DNA of 64,000 bases from Duganella phyllosphaerae (GCF_001758785.1 NZ_LROM01000071.1:62001-126000); one strand, 5' to 3'; positions 18,542 through 28,808 are shown, counted from the first letter of the stretch. Made by a program: numbers and translations. The notes: a model not told the origin generated them from the sequence alone.

Positions 18542-19297
18542 TTATGCAGGGGTGTAGCAACCACCGGCGCGGCGTTCCATGCCGGCGCGGTCGATCACGG
18601 TCACGGTGCCGCGACGATAAACGATCAGGCCTTCTTCCTGCAGCTTGCCCGCCGAGCAGGTGATGCTCTCGCGGCGCACGCCCAGCATGTTGGCGATCAT
18701 TTCCTGGGTCACTTTGAGTTCGTTCGACAGCGAGCGGTCCAGGCGTTCGAGCAACCAGCGGCACAGGCGTTGCTCGATGCTGCCGTGACGCACACCGGCG
18801 ACGGTTTGCGCCAGTTGCGCGAACAAGGCGCTGGTGTGGCGCATCAGTTGCTGGGCCAGGGCGCCGCCGCTGAAGAAGGCGTTGCGCAGTACCGCAGCGC
18901 GCACGCGGTAGCCGTAACCGGAGGTTTGCACCACGGCCGAGCAATTGGCGCGTTCGGTTTCGTACATCGACACACCGACTACACCTTCGCGGCCGACCAC
19001 GGCGATCTCGGTGGCGCCGCCCTCTTCGGTCACGTATTGCAGCGAGACGATGGCGTTGGTCGGAAAGAAGGCATATTCCATTTTGTCGCCGATATCGAAC
19101 AGGTGCTTGCCAGCTTCCAGCGGCACCAGTTCCAGGTCGGCGAACATGGCCACCAGTTCGTCACGCGACAGGGCGCGCAGCAGTTCGTTCTGTTGGGCGC
19201 CGGTCAGGCTCACAGTCGGTGAGGCATCCGCCGCGATGGTGCGACCTACGTTGCCGATGGTGTTGGCGGAGACGGAAGTTGGAGTAGCGTGGAACAT
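18542..19297 (-). CDS. Crp/Fnr family transcriptional regulator
   Basis: This 251-residue regulator has an N-terminal cyclic-nucleotide-binding-like beta roll (about residues 40-155, with GKHLFDIGDKMEYAFFPTNA) and a C-terminal winged helix-turn-helix (about 180-240, MIANMLGVRRESITCSAGKL). The roll lacks the arginine-containing phosphate-binding cassette typical of cAMP binders and has no Fe-S cysteine cluster, so the signal is unknown. Proteins with this FFPTNAIVSL motif are common stress-type regulators in Burkholderiales. It is monocistronic, with a 187-base upstream region. Confidence 0.85.
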   Translation of the reverse strand: MFHATPTSVSANTIGNVGRTIAADASPTVSLTGAQQNELLRALSRDELVAMFADLELVPLEAGKHLFDIGDKMEYAFFPTNAIVSLQYVTEEGGATEIAVVGREGVVGVSMYETERANCSAVVQTSGYGYRVRAAVLRNAFFSGGALAQQLMRHTSALFAQLAQTVAGVRHGSIEQRLCRWLLERLDRSLSNELKVTQEMIANMLGVRRESITCSAGKLQEEGLIVYRRGTVTVIDRAGMERRAGGCYTPA

Positions 19298-19484
19298 GGC
19301 GGGCCTCTTCGAATAGTGTTGTTGTCTGCTGCCGGCGCCTATTTACAAGTGCCGGCTGATGAACAACACTATATCCCCGCTATGTTCGCTACCTTATAGG
19401 ACCACCTACACGGCTAATGTAGGTTAGGAACATAACACAGCGTAAGACCAGTCCTACTCAAACCACGCCGCTTGAAATGCGCGA

Positions 19485-20747
<1,263 letters not shown>

Positions 20748-20778
20748 CTATTTCGACAGACCTTCCACCTCGCCCATC

Positions 20779-21690
20779 ATGCCCAAGACTGCGACCTTGC
20801 TAGATAACGCCAACGCCGGCATTCCCCGCTTCGCCCTGTACGGCGAGCAAACAAGGGCGGAAAACGCTGAATTCGTCCACATCGAACTGATCGAAACCCG
20901 CAGCCGCGTGTACGACTGGCATATCGACCGGCATACGCACCCGGGCATGTTTCAGGTACTTTTTCTGTTCGGTGGCGATGTGCGCGCGGGGGTGGAAGAC
21001 CAGTTATGGAAGTGCCGGGGACCGACTGTCATCACCATCAATCCCGCCGTGGCGCACGGCTTCGACTTCGCGCCCGGGGCGCATGGCTACGTGCTGACGG
21101 TGGACCAGAACGTGGTGTATTCGGCCGCCGAAAACCAGGCCGACCTGTACGCCTCGCTGTTCATGGCGCCGCTGGCGATCGACCTGGCGGCGCTGCCCGA
21201 GATGTGCACGCGCCTCGAAGCCCTGCTGCAGCAGCTGCTGGCCGAGGCCACCTGGCCGCAGCACGGCCATACACTGATGCTCGACTGGCTGGCGCGCTGC
21301 GTGTTGCTGCTGCTGGTGCGCGTACACGCCGAACACCGCATCGCCGACCAGTCGGGCCGCAGCGACTTCGAGCTGTTTTCGCGCTTTCGCGCCGAGGTGG
21401 AGCAGCACTACAAGGACCAGTGGCAGGTGGCCGACTACGCCGGCGCGCTGCGCGCCACGCCCACCCGCCTCAATCGCCTGTGCCTCAAGCTGGCTGGCAA
21501 ATCGGCGTTCGACATCGCCCAGGACCGGCTGATGCTCGAAGCGTGTCGCAAGCTCACTTACGTCCCGGCCAGCATCGCCAGCATCGCCTACGAGCTGGGG
21601 TTCCAGGACCCGGCGTACTTCAGCCGCCTGTTCAAGAAGCGCGTGGGCGCGACGCCCAAGGCGTTCCGGCTCAAGGTAACGTCACAGTAG
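20779..21690 (+). CDS. AraC-family regulator, probable PobR-type activator of pobA
   Basis: This 303-residue protein has an N-terminal cupin-like effector domain (VYDWHIDRHTHPGMFQVLFL) and a C-terminal AraC/XylS double helix-turn-helix (about 190-300, IAYELGFQDPAYFSRLFKKR). It is divergent from pobA with 124 bases between the starts, the arrangement of AraC-type PobR/PobC activators that respond to 4-hydroxybenzoate. No clear ribosome site precedes the ATG at 20779; an in-frame start at 20743 is the alternative. The role is inferred from family and position. Confidence 0.82.
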   Translation: MPKTATLLDNANAGIPRFALYGEQTRAENAEFVHIELIETRSRVYDWHIDRHTHPGMFQVLFLFGGDVRAGVEDQLWKCRGPTVITINPAVAHGFDFAPGAHGYVLTVDQNVVYSAAENQADLYASLFMAPLAIDLAALPEMCTRLEALLQQLLAEATWPQHGHTLMLDWLARCVLLLLVRVHAEHRIADQSGRSDFELFSRFRAEVEQHYKDQWQVADYAGALRATPTRLNRLCLKLAGKSAFDIAQDRLMLEACRKLTYVPASIASIAYELGFQDPAYFSRLFKKRVGATPKAFRLKVTSQ

Positions 21691-21695
21691 GGTGC

Positions 21696-22481
21696 TCACA
21701 GCAAGGCGTTCAGTTCCACCTGGATCTTGATCAGCGCCGGCAGGCAGCGCTCCACCATCTCGCCTGGCGGCATGCGCCCGGCATGGACGCTGATGTTCAT
21801 CGCCGCCACCACCTCGTTGCGGAAGTTTCGCAGCGGGACCGAGAGCGTACGCAAGCCCAGCTCCAGTTCCTGGTCCACCAGCGCATAACCATGGGCACGG
21901 GCGCGGGTGATCTCCAGGGCCAGGCGCTCCTTGCCGGTGATGGTGTGCTCGGTGATCGGCTCCGGTTGCAACCGCTCGAGGTATGCATCCAGCTGCGCCG
22001 GCGGCAGGCTGGCGAGCAGCATGCGGCCGTTGGCGGTACACCAGGCAGGCACGCGGGTACCCGGTTGCAGCGTGCTTGACACCATCTGGCCCGCGCTCAC
22101 CGCCGCCACGCACACCAGCTGATCGTGATCGAGGATGCCCACCGACGCCGCCTCGCCCAGCGAGTAGGCGAGCCGGTACAACAGCGGCTGCGCCAGCCGT
22201 GGCAAGCGCGCCGAATGCAGGTACGACTGCCCCAGTCGCAGCACCATCGGCGTCAACGAAAACAGCTTGTTCTCGTGGCGCATATAGCCGAGGTGCGTGA
22301 GCGTGATCAGGTAGCGCCGCGCCGCCGCACGCGTCAGTCCCGTGTGCGCGGCGACCTCCGCGATACTGAGGCGACTGCGTTCCTGGTCGAAGGCCTGTAT
22401 GACTTGCAGCCCTTTTTCCAGGCCGCCCACGAAGTCGCGCGGGCTGGGAATGTCGTCGGTATCGGTGGTATCGGTGATCAT
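21696..22481 (-). CDS. IclR-family regulator, PcaR/PcaU/PobR type (first copy)
   Basis: This 261-residue regulator starts with the signature FVGGLEKGLQVIQAFD and a winged helix-turn-helix (residues about 20-80). An IclR effector domain follows (GTRVPAWCTANGRMLLA, then ELELGLRTLSVPLRN). This subgroup contains PcaR, PcaU and PobR, which sense protocatechuate, beta-ketoadipate or 4-hydroxybenzoate. It is divergent from pcaHGB-pcaCD, with a near-ideal palindrome between the two start codons, so it most likely controls that operon and itself. A second, more distant paralogue lies at 36708-37550. Confidence 0.88.
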   Translation of the reverse strand: MITDTTDTDDIPSPRDFVGGLEKGLQVIQAFDQERSRLSIAEVAAHTGLTRAAARRYLITLTHLGYMRHENKLFSLTPMVLRLGQSYLHSARLPRLAQPLLYRLAYSLGEAASVGILDHDQLVCVAAVSAGQMVSSTLQPGTRVPAWCTANGRMLLASLPPAQLDAYLERLQPEPITEHTITGKERLALEITRARAHGYALVDQELELGLRTLSVPLRNFRNEVVAAMNISVHAGRMPPGEMVERCLPALIKIQVELNALL

Positions 22482-22503
22482 GGAAGATAAATCGAGATTT
22501 GGG

Positions 22504-22532
22504 CGCTATGCGCACAAAACGTGCGCATAGCG
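22504..22532. promoter_or_regulatory. Perfect 12+5+12 palindrome, probable IclR operator of pcaHGB
   Basis: CGCTATGCGCAC at 22504-22515 and GTGCGCATAGCG at 22521-22532 are exact reverse complements separated by AAAAC. The site lies 22 bases from the start of the IclR gene and 79 bases from pcaH, in a 130-base divergent promoter region. Its right arm (GTGCGCATAGCGAAT) matches 11 of 15 positions of the sites at 36597 and 38745. Confidence 0.75.
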
Positions 22533-22611
22533 AATATAGCATGCACTGCCCGGCTTGTGGCCTGGCTGCGCTTTGCCTACTATCGACCGCACCAACAACA
22601 AGGAGACCGCT

Positions 22612-23304
22612 GTGAAATTCGACACCATCGCCGCCGGCGTCTACCCGGAACTCGTCTATCCGCCGTATAAATCCACGCTCAAGCGCGGCCCGTTGCAGCC
22701 CTTGCTGCGCATCGCCGCACCGGTGCCGGTGAGCGACAATATCGCGCCCTCCCCGCGCATCCTGCTGCCCCACGACACCGACCTGACTGCGCAAGGCGAC
22801 GGCGCGCCGCTGGGCGAGAAAATCGTCGTCACCGGCCGCGTGCTCGACGAGGACGGCAAGCCGGTGCGCAACTCGCTGGTCGAAGTCTGGCAATGCAACG
22901 CGGCCGGCCGCTACCGCCACAAGAAGGACCAGCACGACGCACCGCTCGACCCCAACTTCAATGGCTGGGGCAAAATGATGACCGACGACGAAGGTCGCTA
23001 CCGCTTCGTTACCATCAAGCCCGGCCCTTACCCGTGGGGCAACCACCACAAGGCCTGGCGCCCGGCCCATATCCATTTTTCCCTGTTCGGCAACGTGTAT
23101 GCGCAGCGCCTGGTCACGCAAATGTACTTCCCCAGCGACCCGCTGTTCGATTACGACCCGATCTTCCAGAGTATTCCCGACCTGGCGGCGCGCCAGCGCC
23201 TGGTCTCGCGCTTTTCACTCGACGAGACCGTGAGCGACCAGATGCTCGGCTATGAATTCGACATCGTCCTGCGCGGACGCGACGCCACGCCCATGGGTAT
23301 TTGA
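22612..23304 (+). CDS. pcaH: Protocatechuate 3,4-dioxygenase beta subunit
   Basis: This is the catalytic beta chain of the intradiol dioxygenase that opens protocatechuate to 3-carboxy-cis,cis-muconate. The 230 residues carry all four Fe(III) ligands of the family: Tyr in GRYRHK, Tyr in GPYPW, and the two His of AHIHF. The start is GTG at 22612, placed by an excellent AAGGAG just upstream; an ATG at 22555 has no such site. It is the first gene of pcaHGB-pcaCD, with a palindromic operator upstream. Confidence 0.96.
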   Translation: MKFDTIAAGVYPELVYPPYKSTLKRGPLQPLLRIAAPVPVSDNIAPSPRILLPHDTDLTAQGDGAPLGEKIVVTGRVLDEDGKPVRNSLVEVWQCNAAGRYRHKKDQHDAPLDPNFNGWGKMMTDDEGRYRFVTIKPGPYPWGNHHKAWRPAHIHFSLFGNVYAQRLVTQMYFPSDPLFDYDPIFQSIPDLAARQRLVSRFSLDETVSDQMLGYEFDIVLRGRDATPMGI

Positions 23305-23326
23305 GAGCACAACCGGAGCACCAGAC

Positions 23327-23842
23327 ATGACAACAGCTATCACCACATCGCAAACCATCGGCCCGTTCTCGCACGAGGCCTGGCAATGGGCCATGGACCT
23401 GGGCACTGCCGCCAGCGCGGCCGCCGCCGGCATCACGTTTGACGGCACCATTTATGACGGCGACGGTACCCCGATCAACGACGCCCAGATCGAGGTATGG
23501 CAACCGGGCGCTGAACACGCGGAGGCCGCGCTCGATGTTCCCGCCTTCCGCCGCATTCCCAGCGACGACCAGGGCGGCTTTACCTTTACGCTGGCCGATA
23601 TTGGCGCGCAGCCGGGCCAGCCGGTGGCCTATGTGACCGTGTTCGCGCGTGGCCTGGTCAAGCACCAGTTCACCGCCGTGTTCCTGGCCGACGACCCGGC
23701 GCTGGCAACATCTGCGATACTGGAACAGGTGCCCGCCGCGCGCCGCCCCACCCTGCTCGCCGCAAAAACCTCGGACGGCAAGTATCGCTGGGACATCCGC
23801 ATGCAAGGCGACATGGAAACCGCCTTCTTCGACTACGTTTAG
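23327..23842 (+). CDS. pcaG: Protocatechuate 3,4-dioxygenase alpha subunit
   Basis: This is the non-catalytic alpha chain that completes the alpha-beta protomer of protocatechuate 3,4-dioxygenase. The 171 residues (family near 200, so on the short side) show the family start SQTIGPFSHEAW, the beta-sandwich core DGTPINDAQIEVWQPG and the end FDYV. GGAG precedes the ATG. The gene lies 22 bases after pcaH and 12 before pcaB. As expected it lacks the iron ligands of the beta chain. Confidence 0.95.
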   Translation: MTTAITTSQTIGPFSHEAWQWAMDLGTAASAAAAGITFDGTIYDGDGTPINDAQIEVWQPGAEHAEAALDVPAFRRIPSDDQGGFTFTLADIGAQPGQPVAYVTVFARGLVKHQFTAVFLADDPALATSAILEQVPAARRPTLLAAKTSDGKYRWDIRMQGDMETAFFDYV

Positions 23843-23854
23843 CCTGGAGCCGCA

Positions 23855-25231
23855 GTGAGTGTATCGATCTTCGACAGTTTTTTGACCACCACCGACATGA
23901 TCGCCGTGTTCGACGACGCGGCCATCGTGCAAGGCATGTTCCGCTTCGAGCAGGCGCTGTCGCAGGCGCAGGCCGAGGAAGGCCTGCTGCCGCAGTCGGC
24001 CGCACGGGCAATTGCCGGCGTGTGCAACGCCCAGCTGTACGACATCCCCGCCCTGATCACGGCCGGCCGCCGCGCCGGCAGCCTGGCCATTCCGCTGGTA
24101 AAGGAACTGACCAGGACCGTGGCCCTGTACGACCAGGAAGCAGCGAGCAAGGTCCACTGGGGCAGCACCAGCCAGGACGTGATCGACACCGCGATGGTGC
24201 TGGCCACGCGCGACGCCCTGCAACTGCTCGACGACGGCCTGCACGACCTCACCGGCCGCCTGTTGCTGCTGGCCGGCGAACACCTGGCCACGCCGGTGCT
24301 GGCGCGCACCCTGATGCAGCCGGCCCAGGTGACCAGCTTCGGCTTCAAGCTGGCCGGCTGGCTGGCGCCGCTGGTGCGGTCGCGCGCGCGCCTGCGCGAG
24401 TGCGCCGAACGCGCCTTGCAGCTGCAACTGGGCGGCGCGGTGGGCACGCTGGCGGTGATGGGCGAACAAGGCCCGGCGGTGGCCACCCGCATGGCCAGCG
24501 CGCTCGAGCTGCGCGTGGCCGATGCGGCATGGCACACGCAGCGCGACGAGTGGGTGCGCCTGGGCCTGGAAGTGGCGGTGCTCACGGGCAGCCTGGGCAA
24601 GCTGGCCACGGACCTGAGCCTGATGGCGCAGGGAGAAATCGCCGAACTGGCCGAACCGTTCGGCAACGGCCGCGGCGGCTCGTCGGCCATGCCGCACAAG
24701 CGCAACCCGGTGTCGGCGATGATCGCGCTGGCCGCCGCCACCCGCACGCCGCAACATGCGGCCGCGCTATTGGCCGCCATGGGCCAGCAGCACGAACGTG
24801 GCCTGGGCAACTGGCAGGCCGAACTGGCCGAGTGGCCCGGCCTGTTCCTCAGTGCGCACGGCGCCTTGCAGGCGCTGGACGAAGCATTCGCCGGACTGCA
24901 CGTGGACACCGCCCGCATGCGCCGCAATATCGACGCCTTGCAGGGGCTGGTGTTCGCGGAAGCGGCGGCTAGCTACCTGGCAGCGACCATCGGCAAATCG
25001 GCCGCCCACGCGCTGCTGGAAAAAATGACCGGCGAAGCCCTGTCCACTGGCGGCCACCTCGCCGACGTGCTGGCAGCGGCGATTGCGCTTGATCCGCCAT
25101 TGCAGGCCGCCGTTGACCTGGCGCACCTGCGCACGCTGTTCGATCCGGTGGCCGCCACCGCGCCGGCGCAGCGACTGGCGCAGGAACAATTGCGCCGCCT
25201 GCGCGACGACATCAACCAATTCCCCAAGTGA
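23855..25231 (+). CDS. pcaB: 3-carboxy-cis,cis-muconate cycloisomerase
   Basis: This enzyme cyclises carboxymuconate to 4-carboxymuconolactone, the second step after ring opening. The 458-residue protein belongs to the fumarase/adenylosuccinate lyase superfamily, with the loop signature GSSAMPHKRNPV near residue 275. HWGSTSQDVIDTAMVL near 105 holds the second conserved block. The start is GTG at 23855 with GGAG upstream. It lies 12 bases after pcaG and 7 before pcaCD, so all four genes form one transcript. Confidence 0.95.
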   Translation: MSVSIFDSFLTTTDMIAVFDDAAIVQGMFRFEQALSQAQAEEGLLPQSAARAIAGVCNAQLYDIPALITAGRRAGSLAIPLVKELTRTVALYDQEAASKVHWGSTSQDVIDTAMVLATRDALQLLDDGLHDLTGRLLLLAGEHLATPVLARTLMQPAQVTSFGFKLAGWLAPLVRSRARLRECAERALQLQLGGAVGTLAVMGEQGPAVATRMASALELRVADAAWHTQRDEWVRLGLEVAVLTGSLGKLATDLSLMAQGEIAELAEPFGNGRGGSSAMPHKRNPVSAMIALAAATRTPQHAAALLAAMGQQHERGLGNWQAELAEWPGLFLSAHGALQALDEAFAGLHVDTARMRRNIDALQGLVFAEAAASYLAATIGKSAAHALLEKMTGEALSTGGHLADVLAAAIALDPPLQAAVDLAHLRTLFDPVAATAPAQRLAQEQLRRLRDDINQFPK

Positions 25232-25238
25232 GCACCGC

Positions 25239-26501
25239 ATGAGTTTCGATCCGATCGACCACGACTTCGAGCGTGGACTGGGCAACCGCCGCACCATCCT
25301 CGGCGACGCGTGGGTCGAGCGTTCGCTCGGCAACGCCAACAATTTCAATGCCGACTTCCAGAACCTGATCACGCGCTTTGCCTGGAACGAGATCTGGGGC
25401 CGGCCCGGCCTGGAACAAAGGACCCGCCGCGCCATCGTCCTGTCGATCACCATTGCGCTGGGCCGCTGGGAAGAATTCGACCTGCACGTGCGCGCCGCCC
25501 TGCTGGGCGACGACAACAACCGCCTCACGCCTGACGAACTGAAGGAAGTACTGATCCAGTCGGCCATCTATGCCGGCGTTCCGGCCGCGAATACCGCTTT
25601 CACCCACGCCATGGTCATCCTGCGCGAAGTGGGCCCGCAGATCGGCTACGAGCTCGAACCTTCGGCGCCGCTGGCCGCCAGCCACCCGGGCGTGGGCCGC
25701 GAGGGACGCAGCAGCGGCAGGCCCGCCCTGCACTACACGGTGCGTGAACCGCGCAGCGGCAAGGCGCCGCGCCACACGGTGGTGCTCAGTCATGCGCTGG
25801 GCTGCGACCTGACCATGTGGGACCGGCTGGCCAACGAACTGGCTTTGGACAGCCGCGTCATTTGCTACGACCATCGCGGCCACGGCAGCTCGGAGTCGCC
25901 GCCTGGCGCCTACGCCATGGCCGAACTGGCCGACGACGCAGCCGCGCTGCTGCGCGAACTCGATACCGGGCCAGTGGTGTGGATAGGCTTGTCGATGGGC
26001 GGCATGGTCGGTCAGGAACTGGCGCTGCGCCACCCGTCGCTGGTGCGCGCACTGGTACTGGCCAACACCACGTCGGGCTACCCGGCGCCGGTGCAGGAAG
26101 TCTGGCGCCAGCGCATCGCCACGGTGCAGGCCCAGGGCATCGAACCGATCGCCGACGCCGTAATGGCCCGCTACTTCCACGACGCCTTCCGCTCCACCCA
26201 TCCGGGCACGGTGGCGCGCTTCCGGCGCCGGGTGGTGGCAACCGATAACGTCGGCTATGCGGGCTGCTGCCACGCGGTGGGCACGGTCGAGACCACGGCG
26301 CGACTGGGACAGATCAAGGCGCGGACCCTGGTGATTGCGGGGGAACTGGACCAGGGCACGCCAGTGGCGATGGCGCAGGTGCTGGCCGACGGCATCGACG
26401 GTGCGCGGCTGGAGGTGTTGCAGGAGGCTTCGCATTTGAGCTATATCGAACAACCGGAGATGTTCAGCAGCGCGGTGCACAGCTTCATTGGGACTCTTTA
26501 A
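25239..26501 (+). CDS. PcaC-PcaD fusion: carboxymuconolactone decarboxylase plus enol-lactone hydrolase
   Basis: One 420-residue protein joins two consecutive pathway enzymes. Residues 1-130 are a 4-carboxymuconolactone decarboxylase (AhpD-like; ILGDAWVERSLGNANNFNAD and QSAIYAGVPAANTAF). After a roughly 30-residue linker, residues 165-420 are a 3-oxoadipate enol-lactone hydrolase with triad S252 (GLSMGG), D371 and H399 and the family stretch CYDHRGHGSSESP. Together they turn 4-carboxymuconolactone into beta-ketoadipate. The domain order is decarboxylase first; the well-known actinobacterial PcaL has the hydrolase first, as far as I recall. It starts seven bases after pcaB. Confidence 0.93.
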   Translation: MSFDPIDHDFERGLGNRRTILGDAWVERSLGNANNFNADFQNLITRFAWNEIWGRPGLEQRTRRAIVLSITIALGRWEEFDLHVRAALLGDDNNRLTPDELKEVLIQSAIYAGVPAANTAFTHAMVILREVGPQIGYELEPSAPLAASHPGVGREGRSSGRPALHYTVREPRSGKAPRHTVVLSHALGCDLTMWDRLANELALDSRVICYDHRGHGSSESPPGAYAMAELADDAAALLRELDTGPVVWIGLSMGGMVGQELALRHPSLVRALVLANTTSGYPAPVQEVWRQRIATVQAQGIEPIADAVMARYFHDAFRSTHPGTVARFRRRVVATDNVGYAGCCHAVGTVETTARLGQIKARTLVIAGELDQGTPVAMAQVLADGIDGARLEVLQEASHLSYIEQPEMFSSAVHSFIGTL

Positions 26502-26515
26502 GCTGCCGTTAAATC

Positions 26516-26606
26516 CGTCATCCCCGCGCAGGCGGAGATCCATACCGAGCGTGAAATATACCGCGGCACAAACGCTCCATGGATCCCCGCATTCGCGAGG
26601 ATGACG
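26516..26606. repeat. REP-like inverted repeat between converging genes
   Basis: Two 28-base arms at 26516-26543 (CGTCATCCCCGCGCAGGCGG...) and 26579-26606 (ATGGATCCCCGCATTCGCGA...) are reverse complements at 24 of 28 positions, with 35 bases between. This GTCATCCCCGC...GGGGATCCAT family is widespread between genes in many proteobacteria. Here it lies between pcaCD and the convergent binding-protein gene and may act as a terminator or mRNA-end structure. Confidence 0.8.
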
Positions 26607-26629
26607 ATTTTTAAGGTTGGCGGCTACCG

Positions 26630-27826
26630 TTAAACACCGGGATCGCGCACTTTATCCACCTGGTCGAACTCCACGTTGTAGTACCCCCCACCCACCTGCT
26701 CCGCCTTGCGGATATAAACCGTCTGCACGATATCGCGCGTGGCCGCATCGATGCTGACCGGGCCACGCACGCTGGTCCATGCCATGCCCTTCATGGCCGC
26801 CAGCAGCTTGTCGCCATTGCTGTCGCCACCGGTCTTTTTCAGGGCCTGGTACAGCAAATGCATGCCATCGTGCGCGCCCACCGAGTGGAAGTTCGGGCGC
26901 ATTCCCTTGTTCGCTTTCTGGAACGCGTCCACGTAGGCCTTGTTCTCGGCCGACGGATGCGCCGCCGAGTAGTGGTGGCTGCTCACCACGCCGGCTGCCG
27001 CAGGGCCAATGCTCGCCATCAAATCGTCGTCGAGCACATCGCCGGTGCAGATCAGGCGCACGCCGGCTGCCGCCAGTCCGCGCTCGGTGAACTGCTTGAG
27101 CACCGCCGCGCCTTCGCCCGATGGCACGAACACGAACAAGGCGTCCGGTTTCAGGTCGCGCACCTTGGCCAGGAAAGGCGCGTAGTCGGGGTTGCGCAGC
27201 GGCGCACGGATGGTTTCCACGACCTTGCCGCCGCCTTCCGTAAAGCCCTTGACGAACACTTTTTCGGCATCCAGCCCGGGACCGTAATCGCTCACCAGCG
27301 TCACCACCGTGCGAATCTTGTTCTTGGCCGCCCACTGGGCCATGGGCGCTGTCACCTGCGCCAAGGTGAAGCCGGTGCGCACGATGTAAGGCGAGCGTTG
27401 CGGAATCACGGACGTGGCGGCCGCCATCACGATCATCGGCACCTTGGCCTGCGTGGCCACCGGCGCCGCCGCAAACGCCAGCGGTGTAAGGCCGAAGCCG
27501 GCCAGCACCTGCACCTTGTCGCGTGAGACCAGCTCCTGCGCCAGGCGCTTGGTCACATCGGGCGAGACGCCGCCGTCGTCCTTGACGATGATTTGCACCG
27601 GCCTTCCCGCGACCGTGGCGCCGTTCTGGGCGATATACAGTTTGACGGCCGCTTCGATCTGCTTGCCGGTGGAGGCGAACGGCCCGGACATCGGCAGGAT
27701 CAGGCCCACCTTGAGCGGGTCGGCGGCAAACGCGGACAGCGGCAGCAGGCCGGTAGTGAGCGCGGCAGACAATGAAGCTGTAACCCGCAGGATGCGGCGG
27801 CGGGGCTGATTGGCAGGGTTGGTCAT
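26630..27826 (-). CDS. Liv-type ABC transporter substrate-binding protein, probable aromatic-acid binder
   Basis: This 398-residue type I periplasmic binding protein has a signal peptide (ending LSAFAADP). The fold signature is clear: VGLILPMSGPFASTGKQIEA and AGFGLTPLAFAAAPVATQA. It is paralogous to the protein at 38902-40089 (shared features include LRNP.YAPF/Y, HYSAAH.SAEN, ATRDIVQTVY.RK). It is encoded upstream of vanBA on the same strand order, 19 bases after vanB ends, and near livHMGF, so it probably delivers aromatic acids such as vanillate to that transporter. The ligand is inferred from context only. Confidence 0.88.
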   Translation of the reverse strand: MTNPANQPRRRILRVTASLSAALTTGLLPLSAFAADPLKVGLILPMSGPFASTGKQIEAAVKLYIAQNGATVAGRPVQIIVKDDGGVSPDVTKRLAQELVSRDKVQVLAGFGLTPLAFAAAPVATQAKVPMIVMAAATSVIPQRSPYIVRTGFTLAQVTAPMAQWAAKNKIRTVVTLVSDYGPGLDAEKVFVKGFTEGGGKVVETIRAPLRNPDYAPFLAKVRDLKPDALFVFVPSGEGAAVLKQFTERGLAAAGVRLICTGDVLDDDLMASIGPAAAGVVSSHHYSAAHPSAENKAYVDAFQKANKGMRPNFHSVGAHDGMHLLYQALKKTGGDSNGDKLLAAMKGMAWTSVRGPVSIDAATRDIVQTVYIRKAEQVGGGYYNVEFDQVDKVRDPGV

Positions 27827-27845
27827 GGTGTCTCCTTGGGTATTT

Positions 27846-28808
27846 TTATAGGTCGAGCAGCAGCGTGGGGGTCTTGGAACGGGAACAGCACGGCGTGAAC
27901 TGGTCGTTGGCGGCCTGCTCCTCCTCGGTCAGGTACTGGTCGCGGTGATCGGGCACGCCTTCCAGTACGCGCGTGAGGCACGTGCCGCATACGCCCTGCT
28001 CGCACGATGCCGGCACGAATACGCCGGCGTCCTGCAGCACTTTCATGACGGTCACGCCGACCGGGATGGTGTAGGCGGCGCCGGTCGATTTGAGTTGCAC
28101 CTCGAACGGCTGGTCGCCTGCTGCTTCCTCGACGACAGCGCCGAAGTACTCGAGGTGCAGCTGGGCGGCCGGCCATTGCTGTTGCGCGGCGCATGTCTTC
28201 ACATGCTCGATGAAGCCGACGGGTCCGCAAAAATAGATATGGGTGCTGCGGTCCAGGCCCGCCAGCAGTGCCGGCAAGTCCAGCTTTCGGGCGCGGTCGC
28301 CAGTGTCGAAGTACAGGTGCGAGACGGCGGCAAAACTCGATGCTGCGATGCGGTCGCGGAACGCCATGCGCTCGGGCGAGCGCGCACAGTAGTGGAGCTC
28401 GAACTGCGCACCCTGTGCGGACAATGCCTCGGCCATCGCCAGGATCGGCGTGACGCCGATGCCGCCGGCCAGCAGCAGGCTGCGCGGCGCGTCGGTCAGC
28501 GCGAACAGGTTGCGCGGAGCGCTGATGTGCAGCGTGGCGCCGGCCGCGATGGCATCATGCATGGCCTGCGAGCCGCCGCGCGAGGCCGGATCCCGCAACA
28601 CGCCGATCAGGTAGCGATGGCGCTCGTGCGGCGGATTACACAGCGAGTACTGGCGCACCAGGCCGGGCGCCACGTGGACGTCGATATGCGCACCGGCAGC
28701 AAACGGCGGCAGGTCGCTGCCGTCTGCGCTCACCAGTTCATAGCTGCATATATCGTCCGCCTCGCTGGTCCGGCGCTCCACCCGGACGCTCAGCAGGCCG
28801 GCGCTCAT
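27846..28808 (-). CDS. vanB: Vanillate O-demethylase reductase subunit
   Basis: This is the electron-transfer partner of VanA. The 320 residues contain an FMN/NAD reductase module (RQYSLCNPP, then LLAGGIGVTPILAMAEAL) and a C-terminal plant-type [2Fe-2S] domain with CEQGVCGTC and a later Cys (TPCC). This is the FMN-NAD-ferredoxin order of the phthalate dioxygenase reductase class. Its ATG overlaps the vanA stop (ATGA). A longer frame reaching 29192 is antisense to no function and is out of keeping with the family, so the start at 28808 is secure. It is co-transcribed after vanA. Confidence 0.93.
   Translation of the reverse strand: MSAGLLSVRVERRTSEADDICSYELVSADGSDLPPFAAGAHIDVHVAPGLVRQYSLCNPPHERHRYLIGVLRDPASRGGSQAMHDAIAAGATLHISAPRNLFALTDAPRSLLLAGGIGVTPILAMAEALSAQGAQFELHYCARSPERMAFRDRIAASSFAAVSHLYFDTGDRARKLDLPALLAGLDRSTHIYFCGPVGFIEHVKTCAAQQQWPAAQLHLEYFGAVVEEAAGDQPFEVQLKSTGAAYTIPVGVTVMKVLQDAGVFVPASCEQGVCGTCLTRVLEGVPDHRDQYLTEEEQAANDQFTPCCSRSKTPTLLLDL

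Noticed and set aside
26516..26606. CRISPR-like or attachment-site interpretation of the inverted repeat
   Set aside because: Only one pair of arms in inverted orientation is present, with no direct repeats, spacers, cas genes or integrase; it fits an ordinary REP-like element.
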